Of a stretch of 64,000 nucleotides of DNA, positions 11,529 to 23,050 are shown piece by piece. The notes beneath the pieces were generated by a model that did not search any database, was not told the DNA's origin, and worked only from the letters and a program-made list of their open reading frames with translations. This DNA is from Mytilus trossulus (taxonomy: Eukaryota; Mollusca; Bivalvia; Mytilida; Mytilidae), in contig NC_086381.1 of NCBI RefSeq assembly GCF_036588685.1, forward strand, positions 52,761,431 to 52,825,430, read 5' to 3'. Position numbers and translations under genes: made by a program. Numbering within the stretch: position 1 is the first letter of the stretch; each line of letters starts with the position of its first letter.

Positions 11529-11925
11529 AGGCAGGAGAAATAAAAGCAAGAATAAGTACTCAAACGTACATATTCCAAGCCAAAAGAGCTAAGTTCGATC
11601 CAAAAGTTAACCTATGTGTACAATTTGCGAACAGGAAAATGAAGATCTAGAACATTTTATTCTACACTGCAAAGAACTAGAGCAAATAAGATCTAAATAC
11701 TGCTCAAAAATCGAACAGACAATGGATGAAATTGATACGTCAACATACAAGAAGATCAAACAACAAGGGAATTTACTGCAGCTCATAATAGACTGTACTA
11801 GCAAGGAGATAAACTGTTACCCAACTGTGTATGAAAACATTGAAACTCTGGCTAGAAATATGTGTTATGAGATGCACTTGCTGCGCACAAAAAGGATAAA
11901 AAACCTGATCACAAGTACAGTATAA
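11522..11925 (+). pseudogene. LINE ORF2 C-terminus: CCHC zinc knuckle
   Basis: After another frame change the C-terminal part reads CTICEQENEDLEHFILHC, a CX2C-X8-H-X4-C knuckle typical of LINE reverse transcriptase tails. It runs open to the stop at 11923-11925. The linking segment 11522-11610 is in a second frame. Confidence 0.75.
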
Positions 11926-12960
11926 GTAAACTTCTTAAAATTGTTACTTACAAATAGTATACCATCCAACTATTTTACGGCTTATAAGTTTTTAAAAATA
12001 AATCTTCCCTTTAAAATTGTAAGATATCAGTTATAATTTAAAAAGAGTAATGACAAGATCTCCATATAGAAATGAAACTGTAAAGAAAATTTTTGTATAT
12101 ATTATACCTTAAATTTTGTCCAAACCCCAACCACTTTACATAAGTCTTACAGGAAATTTTCATTATTATTCCTGATATATGTATAGCACTCTCAGCTATG
12201 ATTATAAGTAATTTTAAACTTTTGACCATTTTAATTCTTGTAAATACATGTTTTATGCAGTTGTTTTTTAAACATTTTCCTACACCCTAGCACATATAAT
12301 TATTATATATTTTTTTTTTAAAACTTTATGATGACAATCCTATGAATTAATTATTATATCTATTATTTAGTGATCATTATAACCAAATTCAGTCATCTGT
12401 ATATAATATAATTAATTGTTTCCCTATGTTTTAAGGTGTAAATAGTTGCTCAAACTATACCCTTTGGGTAGTGCTCCACATTTAATGGAGGAATATACAA
12501 GAAACTGAACTTTAAACTCACACAAAAGTTTTTTTATCCTTTGAAAGGAAAATACATTTTACTTCATGAATCATTGGTTCAACTGCATGTGAAGTTTTGT
12601 GTTTGTAAGCAACTTGAAATTATCTATGCATATGACCAAATCAAAGTCCTTACTGAGATGTTTTGCCAGACATTTTATGAGATTATTGATCCATGTTGTT
12701 GAGTGTTTAATGAAGTGTTATTTCAATTGTTCTACCACTGGGTCGATAACATGGGGCCATCATCACCTTAGTATGCAGGACTGCAATACTGACATTATTT
12801 ATTGCAAAAGAGAGACAAAGAATACAAAAGGGATATTCAAACAAATTAGTCGAAAATAAACTGACAACAACACAATGACTAAGAGAAAAACAACTCTAGC
12901 AGTTTACCCGAACGTAGTCATGGGAAAAAATATTACAATAGGCTCAATGTAAAATTCTAG
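11926..12960. other. Region downstream of LINE without a gene
   Basis: Very AT-rich and probably in part LINE 3' UTR. A short CCACTGGGTCGAT word near 12735 matches the start of the retrozyme unit and may be a fragment of it. No coding evidence. Confidence 0.4.
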
Positions 12961-13122
12961 AGAGCCGCCCTGATAGCTTTGATGACCTTCTTGCACATCC
13001 TCATTATCCGCTAGTGTTAAATTACATTAGAACTAATTTTTTGTCACTGCCTGTTTATTTTCTAAAATGTTTGAGAGATTATGCAATAGACAAGGGCTAC
13101 ATTTTCTCCAATATACAGACTG
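12961..13122 (+). pseudogene. Orphan exon candidate 1, unknown or recombinase-like
   Basis: A 162 bp block is preceded by an acceptor-like TTCTAG and followed by TG|GTAAGT. In the frame starting with a two-base carry it is open for 53 codons with coding-like composition, including PHYPLVLNYIRTNF, PVYFLKCLRDYAIDKGY and FSNIQT. It ends in phase 1 and joins in phase to the next block. I do not recognise it with confidence; the helical pattern followed by IAAINIS resembles the core-binding segment of tyrosine recombinases. No first exon or promoter is seen, so it may be a fragment of a mobile element. Confidence 0.35.
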
Positions 13123-13242
13123 GTAAGTAGTATTTGTAATATAGCTCTTTTCTGTCTTTTTTAAACCATTTTTAGATAGGAACCATTACATGATATATAA
13201 AAAAAAAAAGGAAACTCCTTCCAGCTCAGTTTTCATATATAG

Positions 13243-13286
13243 GAATCGCTGCTATCAACATCAGCAAGGTTTCTCATCACAAAAAG
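13243..13286 (+). pseudogene. Orphan exon candidate 2
   Basis: A 44 bp block lies between acceptor CATATATAG and donor AAG|GTAACA. With the one-base carry from the previous block it continues the same frame as GIAAINISKVSHHKK. Phase agreement is the main support. A continuation exon was not found. Confidence 0.3.
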
Positions 13287-14551
13287 GTAACATCTAATTT
13301 TTCAAGGTTTTTTTTCAAAATCAGTCTGTACCTCTATGGCCGTGCTAAAACCGGGATTCTTAAAATAATTCAACATAAACATATCCAAAAAACAATATAT
13401 CATGGCCTTAAATTCAGATAACCTAAAACTATCAATTGGAACTACATATAACTTCAATTTAGTTTTGATTACATCGAGGACTACGCTAGAGCATGGTTGA
13501 AACGCGAAGAAGTTTAATTTGAAACTCTCTCAGAATTCAACAAAACAATCAGGTCTCTGATAAAACGTGCGTATCAACTTCACATATAAAACATGATGGG
13601 TTTGCAGTATGTTTGACGTTGTTTGTTATCTTAAAAAGTTCTTTAGTGTTTTTTTTTTTATTTATCTTTGTTTATTTTTCATATTTACTATTGAGCCGCT
13701 TTTTGGTAATATAATTGTTTTATTCATAATCCCGCCACTGTTTTATTATCTTATGGTCGTATTATTGACTCTCATTTTTGCTAATAAATGTACATTGTCT
13801 AAATAGTTGAAAGCATTTTTATCCTATCATGTTGTAAATTTTCATATTTTATGAACCATTGTTAAAGCATCCAGAAATTCCTTTTATCTTGTATATGTGT
13901 AAGAATAAAATGTACAACATCTGAAAAGAGTGTCTTTTAATCTAAGCCAAATGAACTGGAAACATTCTATACGCAGTATGTTATCGAACACGTTTTTGTA
14001 TCAAGAGTTGCTCAGTTTTTAGTGTTTTCTGTTGTGTTGTGTATACTGTTGTCTGTATTTTTGTTGTTTTAAGAATGAGGGTTTTTTTGCAATGAATTTG
14101 TCAGTGTGTGTTCATTAAACGAGTTTGAAGGTTCCATTGGTATTTATCGATAATCTAATAAAGTTCTAAAATGTGATCAGTATTTAAGAACAGATCGATA
14201 TTGAACTAATGTAATTTACACCTCATGTAACCGAAGAACCCTGTTCCAACAAACCTTGCCGTTTTAATTTTACATTAAACTGTTATATGATCTGGTTTAG
14301 TATATAACATTCGATATGTGACAAATTTTTAGAAAAAAAATATCCGTGCATCTGAACGGTTAGCTCCAGCATATAAAAACAAATGCTTAACGACAGAACG
14401 AATAATAAGTGAAAATGGTTTCATTCGTTGAAACTCAAATCTACGATGGAAACTATAAGCAAGTCTCTTTTTGTTTTTGTCTAGGTTGTGATATTATTCT
14501 GCTGTGAGTGTGTCCTTGTATTTATGACTCTATAATATAAAAAAGAGAAGA
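13287..14551. other. Intergenic AT-rich DNA
   Basis: Nothing gene-like is seen. Open frames are short and rich in Phe/Ile/Leu, as expected from AT-rich DNA. Confidence 0.45.
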
Positions 14552-15005
14552 TGTGATAGAATTATATTCAAAACAGTGTGGTCCTGGCCATTGATTGACG
14601 ACCTAAATTATCCCATTGACTGTGACAGATTAGGTGAACGTTTATCTGTAACGACCATTGCTCACTTCTTACTTATTATAGAATTTAAACTGTGGGGTCA
14701 CCAAAGGTTCTTAACGCCTTTAATAATAAAGTAATTCGAAAAATTATTCAGGAATAACCTTTATGTTTTGATTTATATTATTGATATAAATCAACACATC
14801 GTATTATTCCGGATTCGTTTTTCGAATTGCTTTATTTAGGTGTTGAGAACCTTTGGTGACCCCACAGATTCAGTGTCTTTAAAAAGTACATAGAGAGCAG
14901 TGATTGTTACCGACAAACGTTCACCTAATCTGTCCCAGTCAATGGGATAATTTAGGTCGTCAATCAATGTCCAGGACCACACTGTTTTGAATATGATTCT
15001 ATGAT
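14552..15005. mobile_element. Large imperfect palindrome, MITE-like
   Basis: Two long inverted arms share blocks such as TTCAAAACAGTGTGGTCCTG, GACGACCTAAATTATCCCAT and CTGTGGGGTCACCAAAGGTT. The inner part (about 14694-14868) forms a second tight palindrome around GATTTATATTATTGATATAAATC. The arms differ by substitutions and small indels, so the structure is old or was made by inverted duplication. It encodes nothing recognisable. Confidence 0.75.
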
Positions 15006-15470
15006 TTCCAATGAGACTAATCTCCACATGAAACCAAAATGACACAGACAATAACAAATATAGGTCACCATACGGCCTTCAACAATAAGCAGACCCCATA
15101 CTGCAAAGTCAGCTATAAAATACCCTGAAATGACAATGTAACACAATTCACACGAGAAAACTAACGGCCTTATTTTTATAAAAATTGAACGATAAACAAA
15201 TATGTAACACATAAACAAACGACAACCACGTAATTACAGGCTCCTGACTTGGGACAGGCACATACAATGTACATACATAAAGTGGCGGGGTAAAACATTG
15301 TAGCAAGATCCCAACCCTCCCTAAACCTGTAACGGTGGCATAACAGTACAACATAAGAACGAACTATAAAAATCGGTTGAAAAAGGCTTAACTGATCAGA
15401 TGTAAAAACATACAAGTGGACATGACCGCGTACTTGTACATCCCAACAACAAAAAGACACTAGAAACAGA
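15006..15470. repeat. Dispersed repeat family R3, copy 1
   Basis: Sequence with phrases such as ACAACATAAGAACGAACTA, CGACAACCAC and GGCACATAC recurs in shortened form at 46490-46700. The 15040-15110 part, with CACCATACGGCCTTCAACAA, also resembles a repeat at 58440-58560 and the reverse strand of 38285-38420. All four minus-strand open frames here are by-products. Confidence 0.6.
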
Positions 15471-15921
15471 TCTGAAAGTACTCACAGTTAACTGATAGCT
15501 ATTTCAAAGCCACTAACAACTAATAAAAAAATCATGCATCTAAGACTAAATCTTTAAGTAAACATTACGCCTATACACTAACAGCAGAAATCGCAGGCAC
15601 GGCACATTGTTTTGCGGATTTATTTACGAATACTCATCATAAGTTGATTCCAAAAAAGAGAATTATACAGAAAAACGAGAAAAACTGATAATAAACAACA
15701 CCTCCTTTTAAAACACTCCTTTTATTATATTCACTCTTACAATATGTATTTATCAATAGAATCTACCAAAACATCCGGTTTCTTAGGAAAGTATATATTA
15801 TGAGCACTTTAGATTTGTTTGCTCTTGACCCATATAGTTACTTTTGATTTTTGTGTCTTATGTTCTGATGGTTTTATTTCATATGATTTTTTTATATTTT
15901 GTTTTAAAACAAGGAGAAAAC

Positions 15922-18459
15922 ATGAACAACGATAAAAGAACTTTTTGGCTTTTAACCATGATGTGGATTATGTTTATGTATGGTGCTACAAATTTATCGT
16001 GCAAGTACAGCTTAAACTTAAAGAATCAACTTGTGGCTCATTGTGATAACAGAAGTTTTATATCTGTACCTAGGAATCTGATCAAAAATATCCAAGTGCT
16101 GGATCTCTCATATAATTTGATCACTGTTATCAAAAACAACACATTTATAAACTATACGAAAATGGACATTTTGATTTTAAACAGTAACAATATATCTAAA
16201 GTCCATGAACATGGTTTTGAAGGCTTACGCCATTTACGGATTCTGAGAATGGAAAATAATGCTATTAATATTTCTAAGCTTCTGTCAAGAGTATTTCGTC
16301 CTCTTGAAAATTTGATGGTTCTTGAAATAGGTAGGAATGAAGAGCAATGGATGGAATTTGAATCGTTTGTTTACCCAGACAAAGTATTCTCTAACTTGAA
16401 AAGTTTACAAAATTTATCTATTGACTTGTTTGATCGACCTGAGTTCGGTAATGGATTTAAATCACTCCACAATCTAGTCGTTTTGAATTTTAGGAGATGT
16501 TACATGAGATTCGGCAAATTATCAAATGAAACTTTCAGAAATATTTCTCCGAAACTAAGAGAGTTATATATTACTGGTTGTCATCATTTTTTTCACATAG
16601 ACAAAGGAATTCTTCAGTATTTTCCTGAATTAAACATTTTGGACTTGTCTCATTCATATATTCATTTGTACCAGGCACTGAGTATACTTTATCCTTATCA
16701 AAACAAAAACATGTCTGTAATAAACTTTCACCATATAAGCGACAAGAGTATTAATAACGACAAGTTTCCGTATTCTGTAATAATTACAAAAGAACTAATG
16801 AGATATCTGAGATCTATCTGCATAGAGGCTTTAGATTTGTCAGTGACAGGCATAGTAGATGATGAGTTTTATTCATTGTTTTCATTCCAACATCCTGAGT
16901 GCTTCAAAACATTTATCATATCTGCAAACAGATTACCATCAACGACTTTAGAACACTATATGCAAACAGTTGTTTTCTTAACAAGAGCTACGAATCTTAA
17001 AACGTATGATATGTCTTATCTGCCTGCACAATTTCTTAATCCGTTATATCTTGATGTGTATCATCCCGAAAAATTCATTGGAAGTCATAATCAGGAAAAA
17101 CAATCTATTTTTCATAAATCTTTTCATATAACTATTAACCTACCGCCCTTACTAGAATTTGTCCGCTTTACTCATATGACAGTAGTGTCTGCGTCTGTGT
17201 CATTCACATGCAAAAATGCATCGCTAAGATATTTTGATGTTTCATATAGTATTTTTGAAAAATATCCAAATGTATCAAATGAATGTGGAAAAGAACTTAT
17301 ATATTTAGATGTTTCTGGGTTATCTTCAACAATAATGTTTCAGTCCATTTCCTTGCCGAAACTAACTACATTGAAAATGACCCATGCCAGCATAGACAGA
17401 AGCATAATTGAAGGAAGACAATGGATGCTTGGGCACGCACCTAAACTCAAAAGTGTAGATCTGTCTTTCAATAACCTATGGACTTTGTTAGATACGACAT
17501 TATTTAATGATAAGAATATAACCCATTTCAATTTGTCCAATAACTTTTTCAGGAGAGTTCCTAGTACTGTAGCTAAACTCCGTTATCTAGAATCGTTAGA
17601 TCTGTCAAATAATTTGATAACATCTATTGATTATACTATGCGAAAATGGTTAGAAGAGATTATCGTGCCAAATCAGAACTTGAGTTTGAATTTGAATAAC
17701 AATGCTTTAGTTTGTTCGTGCGATACTGTTGAGTTTTTGTTATGGTTTTCAAAAACAAAAGTATCATTTGTAAACGGAAACAAATACACTTGTACAATGT
17801 CAAACAATTCGCAAGTCAATCTTATTGAAGTTACCAAAGATATCAATAAATATTTTGCTGACTGCCAAGCTACTTTATGGCTTAGGATTGGAATTATATT
17901 AATATCGTGTACTTTTGGTGTTTCGATACCATTTTCGATTTTATATTATTACAGATGGAAACTTATTCTGTTTTTGTTTAGAACATTTAGACGAGCCGTC
18001 GAGAGAGGTTTATATGTACATTATGAATATGACGTATATATTTCCTACGAACAAAGAAGCATATCGTGGATAAAAGACCATCTGCTTCCAAAAGCTGAAA
18101 AAGAATGGGGATTGATAACATTCGTACATGATCGTGACCTTATTCCCGGAGAACTCACATCAGATTCTAAAGCACTTTCAATTCACCAAAGTAGACATGT
18201 TATTTTTGTTATTACGGAACGATTTTGTGAATACGAATGGGGGTCCTTTGAAATCGAAAGAGCCAAATATGAAAAATACACACAAAATCTCATGAAAATT
18301 ATTGTAATTTTACAAAATGTACATGTCAATGATATTCCAGAACAACTCGTTAACATATCAAATGATGTTATCTTCATAAAATGGAATGAACCCGAAACTG
18401 AAATTTCAGAAAATCAAACTAGGTGGTTCAAACTAAAAACATTGCTTTTTCTTAATTAA
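15922..18459 (+). CDS. TLR: Toll-like receptor, single exon
   Basis: This encodes a membrane pattern-recognition receptor of 845 residues, within the usual TLR range. In order: a hydrophobic signal peptide (residues about 8-27), an ectodomain of leucine-rich repeats with LxxLxLSxN cores (LDLSYNLIT, LDLSNNLIT), and a C-terminal LRR cap with CSCDTVEFLLWF from residue 598. A transmembrane helix follows at about 653-677, then a cytoplasmic TIR domain from about 703. TIR box 1 is YDVYISYE and box 2 is DRDLIPGE at about 737-744, keeping the BB-loop proline (742) needed for adaptor docking in the family. One C-terminal cysteine cluster marks the vertebrate-like type. I chose the ATG at 15922 (A at -3, directly before the signal peptide); in-frame ATGs at 15868 and 15883 would add hydrophobic residues. 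The reading frame is uninterrupted. The ligand is unknown; signalling through MyD88-like adaptors is inferred from the family. Confidence 0.93.
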   Translation: MNNDKRTFWLLTMMWIMFMYGATNLSCKYSLNLKNQLVAHCDNRSFISVPRNLIKNIQVLDLSYNLITVIKNNTFINYTKMDILILNSNNISKVHEHGFEGLRHLRILRMENNAINISKLLSRVFRPLENLMVLEIGRNEEQWMEFESFVYPDKVFSNLKSLQNLSIDLFDRPEFGNGFKSLHNLVVLNFRRCYMRFGKLSNETFRNISPKLRELYITGCHHFFHIDKGILQYFPELNILDLSHSYIHLYQALSILYPYQNKNMSVINFHHISDKSINNDKFPYSVIITKELMRYLRSICIEALDLSVTGIVDDEFYSLFSFQHPECFKTFIISANRLPSTTLEHYMQTVVFLTRATNLKTYDMSYLPAQFLNPLYLDVYHPEKFIGSHNQEKQSIFHKSFHITINLPPLLEFVRFTHMTVVSASVSFTCKNASLRYFDVSYSIFEKYPNVSNECGKELIYLDVSGLSSTIMFQSISLPKLTTLKMTHASIDRSIIEGRQWMLGHAPKLKSVDLSFNNLWTLLDTTLFNDKNITHFNLSNNFFRRVPSTVAKLRYLESLDLSNNLITSIDYTMRKWLEEIIVPNQNLSLNLNNNALVCSCDTVEFLLWFSKTKVSFVNGNKYTCTMSNNSQVNLIEVTKDINKYFADCQATLWLRIGIILISCTFGVSIPFSILYYYRWKLILFLFRTFRRAVERGLYVHYEYDVYISYEQRSISWIKDHLLPKAEKEWGLITFVHDRDLIPGELTSDSKALSIHQSRHVIFVITERFCEYEWGSFEIERAKYEKYTQNLMKIIVILQNVHVNDIPEQLVNISNDVIFIKWNEPETEISENQTRWFKLKTLLFLN

Positions 18460-18616
18460 AAAAATTATGCACAGCTTTTTAGAAAAATCTGATGAAATAT
18501 GTCAAATATATTTCATTTACCATTTAGATATATTTTTCTTTCTTTTGTACAGTCGGTTAAAGATATACACTGAAATAAGCGATGTATGTTTATACATTTT
18601 TTTGGAACAGATTTTA

Positions 18617-18622
18617 AATAAA
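18617..18622 (+). terminator. Candidate polyadenylation signal of the TLR gene
   Basis: AATAAA lies about 158 bp after the TLR stop codon. In such AT-rich DNA the word is common, so support is positional only. Confidence 0.35.
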
Positions 18623-20034
18623 TGGGTACCATCACAATTCAATGTGGTAACTATAAGTCGTACTTAATATCGGAGAAAATATGAATAATTGAATAATTAA
18701 TAATTGAATGGGGTTTTTTTGTACGTTTTTGTGGCAAAAATAAAGAATGAAACATTGATATATTTTTAATACAAAAAATTGTGCGTACAACCCTGTTAAG
18801 ATGATATGGGTGTCTTCCTCCATCTTGGATTTTAAAAAACAGAGAACCAAAGGTCCGTATTTTCTATAAAGTTAGCAAAATATGATGCAGGAATGCAGAT
18901 ATGTAATGTGAATTTTCATTTAAAAGAACAAATTTATAAGAATACAACTTACAAATTTTAATATTTTTGTTAATGTATCTTAATGTGATTAAATTAAATG
19001 TATTCAAACTACTTTATTAGTGCTTAATACTATATTCGTTAATTTAGAAATGTATCTGTAATTCTGACGTTTTTCTATTGTGTATTTTTATAAATAAGAA
19101 GACATATTGTAAGATATTAAATGTTTAAGATCTTGTATATAATTATTTTAGTTTTGTTAATATCGAATTCAATTACATTGTACATATATTGCAAACAAAA
19201 ACAATAATCAAAATAATTTAGATGTTGGCGTCCACAGTTGCTTATATTTAAAAAAAAAGGTGATAAAGTAAATGAAAGTATGATTGCCAGTGAGACACTA
19301 TCCATCAAAGTTAAAAAAAAAAAGGAAAAAAGGAAAAAAATGGATGTAAGCACTAAAAGACAACTGTGGGATCTTCCAAAGTGAGAACATACCGTAGTGT
19401 TGGCTTATTAATTAACAACTATATATCTCACGTGCAAAATAATGCACTGTTACCTTTTAAAACAAAAGAATGGAACAGTGGCATATGTTCACCTTTTCTT
19501 TTGATGATCACGATCTTATATTATGATGCGTTTACAAAAAATGTCATGCTTTCTACACATACAAACATATTTAAATAACAACATGAAGAAAACAAGTTTT
19601 ACTACTGATTTGAAGGTAACAGAAAAAAAAATGAAAACTATAGAAAAATGAAAACAACTCTTTCTGAATTCGATGCGTCCGTAATGGGTTTTTTAAATTT
19701 ACTTTCAACAGGAATGTTTTTCGGAATATTTAAAAGCTATGGATGATTAAAACCCGAAATGTTTGAAACAAATTATTTGACCAATCATTGCATAAACTTA
19801 AAAGCCAAATATATAAGCGGTCAACTTTGCCAGAGAGAAAGTTGAGACTTTAGTTTTTTTCATAATTTGTAAAAACGGATAGTACACCAGCAGCGGTATC
19901 AATTAAATGAGGTGGGGTTTTTTAAATCCTGGGATCGAAGCACTTTTTTGGATTTGCCTTTACAAGGAATGCTCAAAGTCAAATATTTAGAAGCTAATTA
20001 GAGGGATGTATAATAGTTAGTACAGTTGAATTGC
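18623..20034. other. Intergenic DNA with a SINE-like fragment
   Basis: The part at 19270-19310 (GATTGCCAGTGAGACACTAT) matches the short interspersed family also seen at 40935-41060. Otherwise only AT-rich sequence. Confidence 0.4.
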
Positions 20035-20290
20035 TGTATGACCAAAAGGTATGGTATAAAAGAAGGGCAGAAAATACTAGAGGCACAGTCAAGCTCATGT
20101 ATCGAATAAGACTGAATAAGACATGGCTTAAAAAAAAGACAAACAGACCAAAAAAAGTACCAAAAAAATTAAAGACTAAGCAAAACGAACCCGACCAAAA
20201 AATGGCGTCGATCTCAAGTGCTTCGGAAATGTAAGCAGATCCTAATCCACATGTAGCACCCGTCGTGATGATCATGTTGTTACAAACCCG
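20035..20290 (+). repeat. Dispersed repeat R1, copy near 20.2 kb
   Basis: It shares the R1 phrases GTAAGCAGATCCT, CACATGTAGCACCCGTCGTG and ACAAACCCGGTT with the copies at about 26.8, 31.1, 32.1, 34.7 and 60.7 kb (same strand) and 25.3 and 51.2 kb (opposite strand). Open frames in it are by-products of the repeat. Confidence 0.65.
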
Positions 20291-21489
20291 GTTTAAATGA
20301 TTTCTATATCGACATGCAGATTAAGATGATGATACCCTTTGTTTATTGATTCTGCACCAAAAGCGGTGATGACCAAGTGCTGTATAAAAAAAAATGTTTT
20401 GTGAATTATGAAATCTCATTTATAGTTATTGAACGTAACTATGTTTGAGGTTTTTTTCAATAACAATAGCGATGTCATATTATGGTTCGAAGTATTTCGA
20501 TTTTCTTATAAGTCAAAAGTAAGAGAAGTTGCAATGTGTACAAGATTTATTTTAAAAAGACCGAAATCCTTATTTTCTGAGAAAAATATAAATGTTTTTC
20601 ATACTGTAAAATTCCTTTTTGTTTTCTTGTTTGTAAAAGCATATAAAATTGTAAAAGGATGTTGCATTTTATCGAATAAAATCCAAATAATATGGTGTTA
20701 TAAAGAAATCGTGTGGTCGCTTCTTATGAAATGTTCTAGCTTCACAGTATGTGTGATTTGTGATCATCCTTGCTTGGACAGAACTCACTGTCTAAAAATG
20801 TTGACCAAACATGAGAATGAGTCCATGCATTTGATTCATAGATTAGTAATAAAATCGTAGTGCTTAATGACAGTTTAATGATCGATCTTTGATATTTTTG
20901 TGCTGTGATTTAGAAATGTGAAGGACATTTCGATCATTATTTTATTTCTTTAAAAGTAATATCTTGGAAACCAGCATTTAATAGAAAAGTGAGACAATAA
21001 TTTAAATTTCCGTCATATATCGTATCGTCTTCATACTTTTACACTGTTTAGTGTTTTTCTGATCAACAAATCAATTAAACATCCTGTTTCAAAGGGAAGG
21101 ATATGTTTATGATACATGTACAAAGAATTATATTGTATCAATGTTTTAGTATATGTTCTCTTGAAAATGTAATTTACACGAAATGAAAATTTTACAGAAA
21201 TATGAAAAAAAACTGTTGATCAACGACGCAGTTTCAAATTGTCTTCATTCGTCAATCCTATTCATTTTTCAAGTGTTTTACTCTTCACCGATAAATGTCA
21301 AATACCCGGTTTATAAGGAGGAATAGTAAGTGGCCCTTAAGATTAAATGTGTTATTGTTTTATGATGTTCTTGAATTTTATTCAACAATAGTTATCATAT
21401 TTTCTTTTAAATAAAGATTTAACATAAAAGACAATTGCAGAATTGTTTTAATTCTTACCAATATATGTATGAAGGAAACACATACATAA
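20291..21489. other. Intergenic DNA, no supported gene
   Basis: A 143-codon open frame at 20429-20860 has no recognisable domain and no start-context or splice support. I do not call it a gene. Confidence 0.4.
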
Positions 21490-22464
21490 TTAAAAACCAA
21501 TTGTTCAGAGAACAATTGAAGGTTTTTCCACTAGTAAAGATCTATTTTGATATTGATATAGGAAAAATCAGTTAATAATGTTAGTTCCCATGGCTTTATG
21601 GTGTATTTATATGAATTTAAAGCGAAGGTCAAAATCTAGAACGTCCTATTAACCTATGACCTTGACCTCAATTTCAAGGTCATAAACCAAGGACCTCAAA
21701 TCAAAAGACTATAGGTCTTATTTATAGTTGGTTAATGAGTTATTTCACCATACGCATATTTTTAAATACAAGAGGGGAGAAAACACCCTTTTACGTTCAA
21801 CGTACCCTTGCAATCAAAATTTACGTGTAACGACATGGCGCAACAAACAATTTAGTTAAAATAATTTGTCGTTATCTTATACAGTTTCTGCAAATAAGAG
21901 AGAATAAGTCAAATTCAAAAATTAAAATATGACCTTGACCTTTGACCTTGACCTAATTTTCATTTTTTTGGACCAAGGACCTCAAATCAAAAGATCCTAG
22001 GTCTCTAGCACTTATGGTTTACAAGATAGAAATGCATATCACTTATAACAAATGCATAAGGGGAAATAAGTCTCATATGGAGCATTAATATCGCTTCGGT
22101 CAAAATAGGACAAATCATGCGAAGGATATAACGAGCAATTTTGTAAAATTAAATTTGTCATAATATTTTTCGGTTGCGAAGGAGTTGCGCTCACAAGGAA
22201 AACAGTGTTTGGGGAGATAACTCCTACAAAGAAAAGTATTCGTTTATGCAGGGTTAATTTCAAAAGCGCATAAACTATTCGATATCATATACCAAATATC
22301 TAAGCGACATATTGCGAAACAAATGTTTATCGCTAGAACAAAATAAGGCGGAAGAAAAAAAAAATAATCAGAAGAAAAACAATAGGTCTTTCCACAGAAA
22401 AGTGGAAAGACCTAATAATCAGAAGAAAAACAATAGGTCTTTTCACAGAAAAGTAGAAAGACCT
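21490..22464 (+). repeat. Dispersed repeat R4, copy 1, ending in tandem hairpins
   Basis: It contains repeated phrases of the type GACCTTGACCT and GGACCTCAAATCAAAAGA (twice, near 21690 and 21980). A parallel, divergent copy lies at about 32215-33112 inside channel gene A. The end carries a duplicated 51 bp unit with a hairpin. Confidence 0.55.
22384..22464. repeat. Duplicated hairpin at the R4 end
   Basis: The first hairpin (22384-22413) has perfect 12 bp arms, AGGTCTTTCCAC and its complement, around a 6 nt loop. The second (22435-22464) is one 51 bp period later with two arm mismatches. A related hairpin sits at about 33085-33112. A hairpin near a terminus can mark a rolling-circle element, but I could not confirm a matching end. 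Confidence 0.6.
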
Positions 22465-22904
22465 AATTACAGAGAATATAATACTAAGTATTACAATAAT
22501 AACAACTATGAATATAACATGTGTAAATTATAAAAGACTGTTAAACAAAAAGTAAATAGATATATAGTTGTTTTAATTAGAAGATTTGATAGATCAATTA
22601 CAACACAGATTATATACTTGTTCGAATTAAGAACCATTCACATTATTATTACAGTATATGTACGATATGGTATATAACGAATTAAAATTCAGCATGTTCA
22701 GGATCCATCAATTTGTATTAATTAGAGATAATGGGGAGGGTTGAGATCTCACTTAACATGTTTAACTACGCCGCGTTTTGACGACTGTCCCAAGTCGGAA
22801 GCCTATGGCCTTTCTTAGTCTTGTATGTTTTTTTTTTAACTTTAGTTCATTTATATGTCAAGGAGTTCAGTTTGACGTCCAAGTACACATTTTTGTTTGG
22901 GGTA

Positions 22905-23050
22905 AGTTGAAATCTGCAGTAGGTTGTGGGATTTTCTCGCTGTGGGAAACCCATTTGTGGGTTTCGAATGTGTATTCAATCATTGGTCGGGTAGTTGTCT
23001 CTGTGACACATTCCCCATATCATCCACTATTTAGATTTATGATAGGATGA
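22905..23050. repeat. SINE-like fragment
   Basis: The text TTGTCTCTGTGACACATTCC with an upstream TTTCTCGCTGTG is shared with 26205-26320 (TTGTCGCTATGACACATTTC) and, on the other strand, 36260-36375. It is a short dispersed repeat with no coding role. Confidence 0.5.

Larger units (their letters stand above)
6091..11925 (+). mobile_element. LINE (non-LTR retrotransposon), near full length, frame-disrupted
   Basis: The element reads in order: ORF1 with a PHD-type zinc finger and coiled coil, an apurinic-type endonuclease, a reverse transcriptase with an ADD catalytic box, and a C-terminal CCHC zinc knuckle. This is the standard two-ORF plan of EN-type LINEs, which nick DNA and prime reverse transcription at the target. 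The reading frame changes at about 7395, 8060, 8452, 9540, 11520 and 11610, and there is one in-frame TAA near 9650. As assembled it is non-autonomous. Clade is not assigned; CR1/jockey-like groups are candidates. Ends and target-site duplication were not located; a 3' UTR may run to about 12470. Confidence 0.88.

Noticed and set aside
20429-20860. 143-codon plus-strand open frame
   Set aside because: Composition is Phe/Lys/Ile-rich as in random AT-rich DNA. No motif or conserved context.
22312-22533. Lys/Asn-rich frame with duplicated segment
   Set aside because: The duplicated protein segment is the 51 bp hairpin repeat read in frame.
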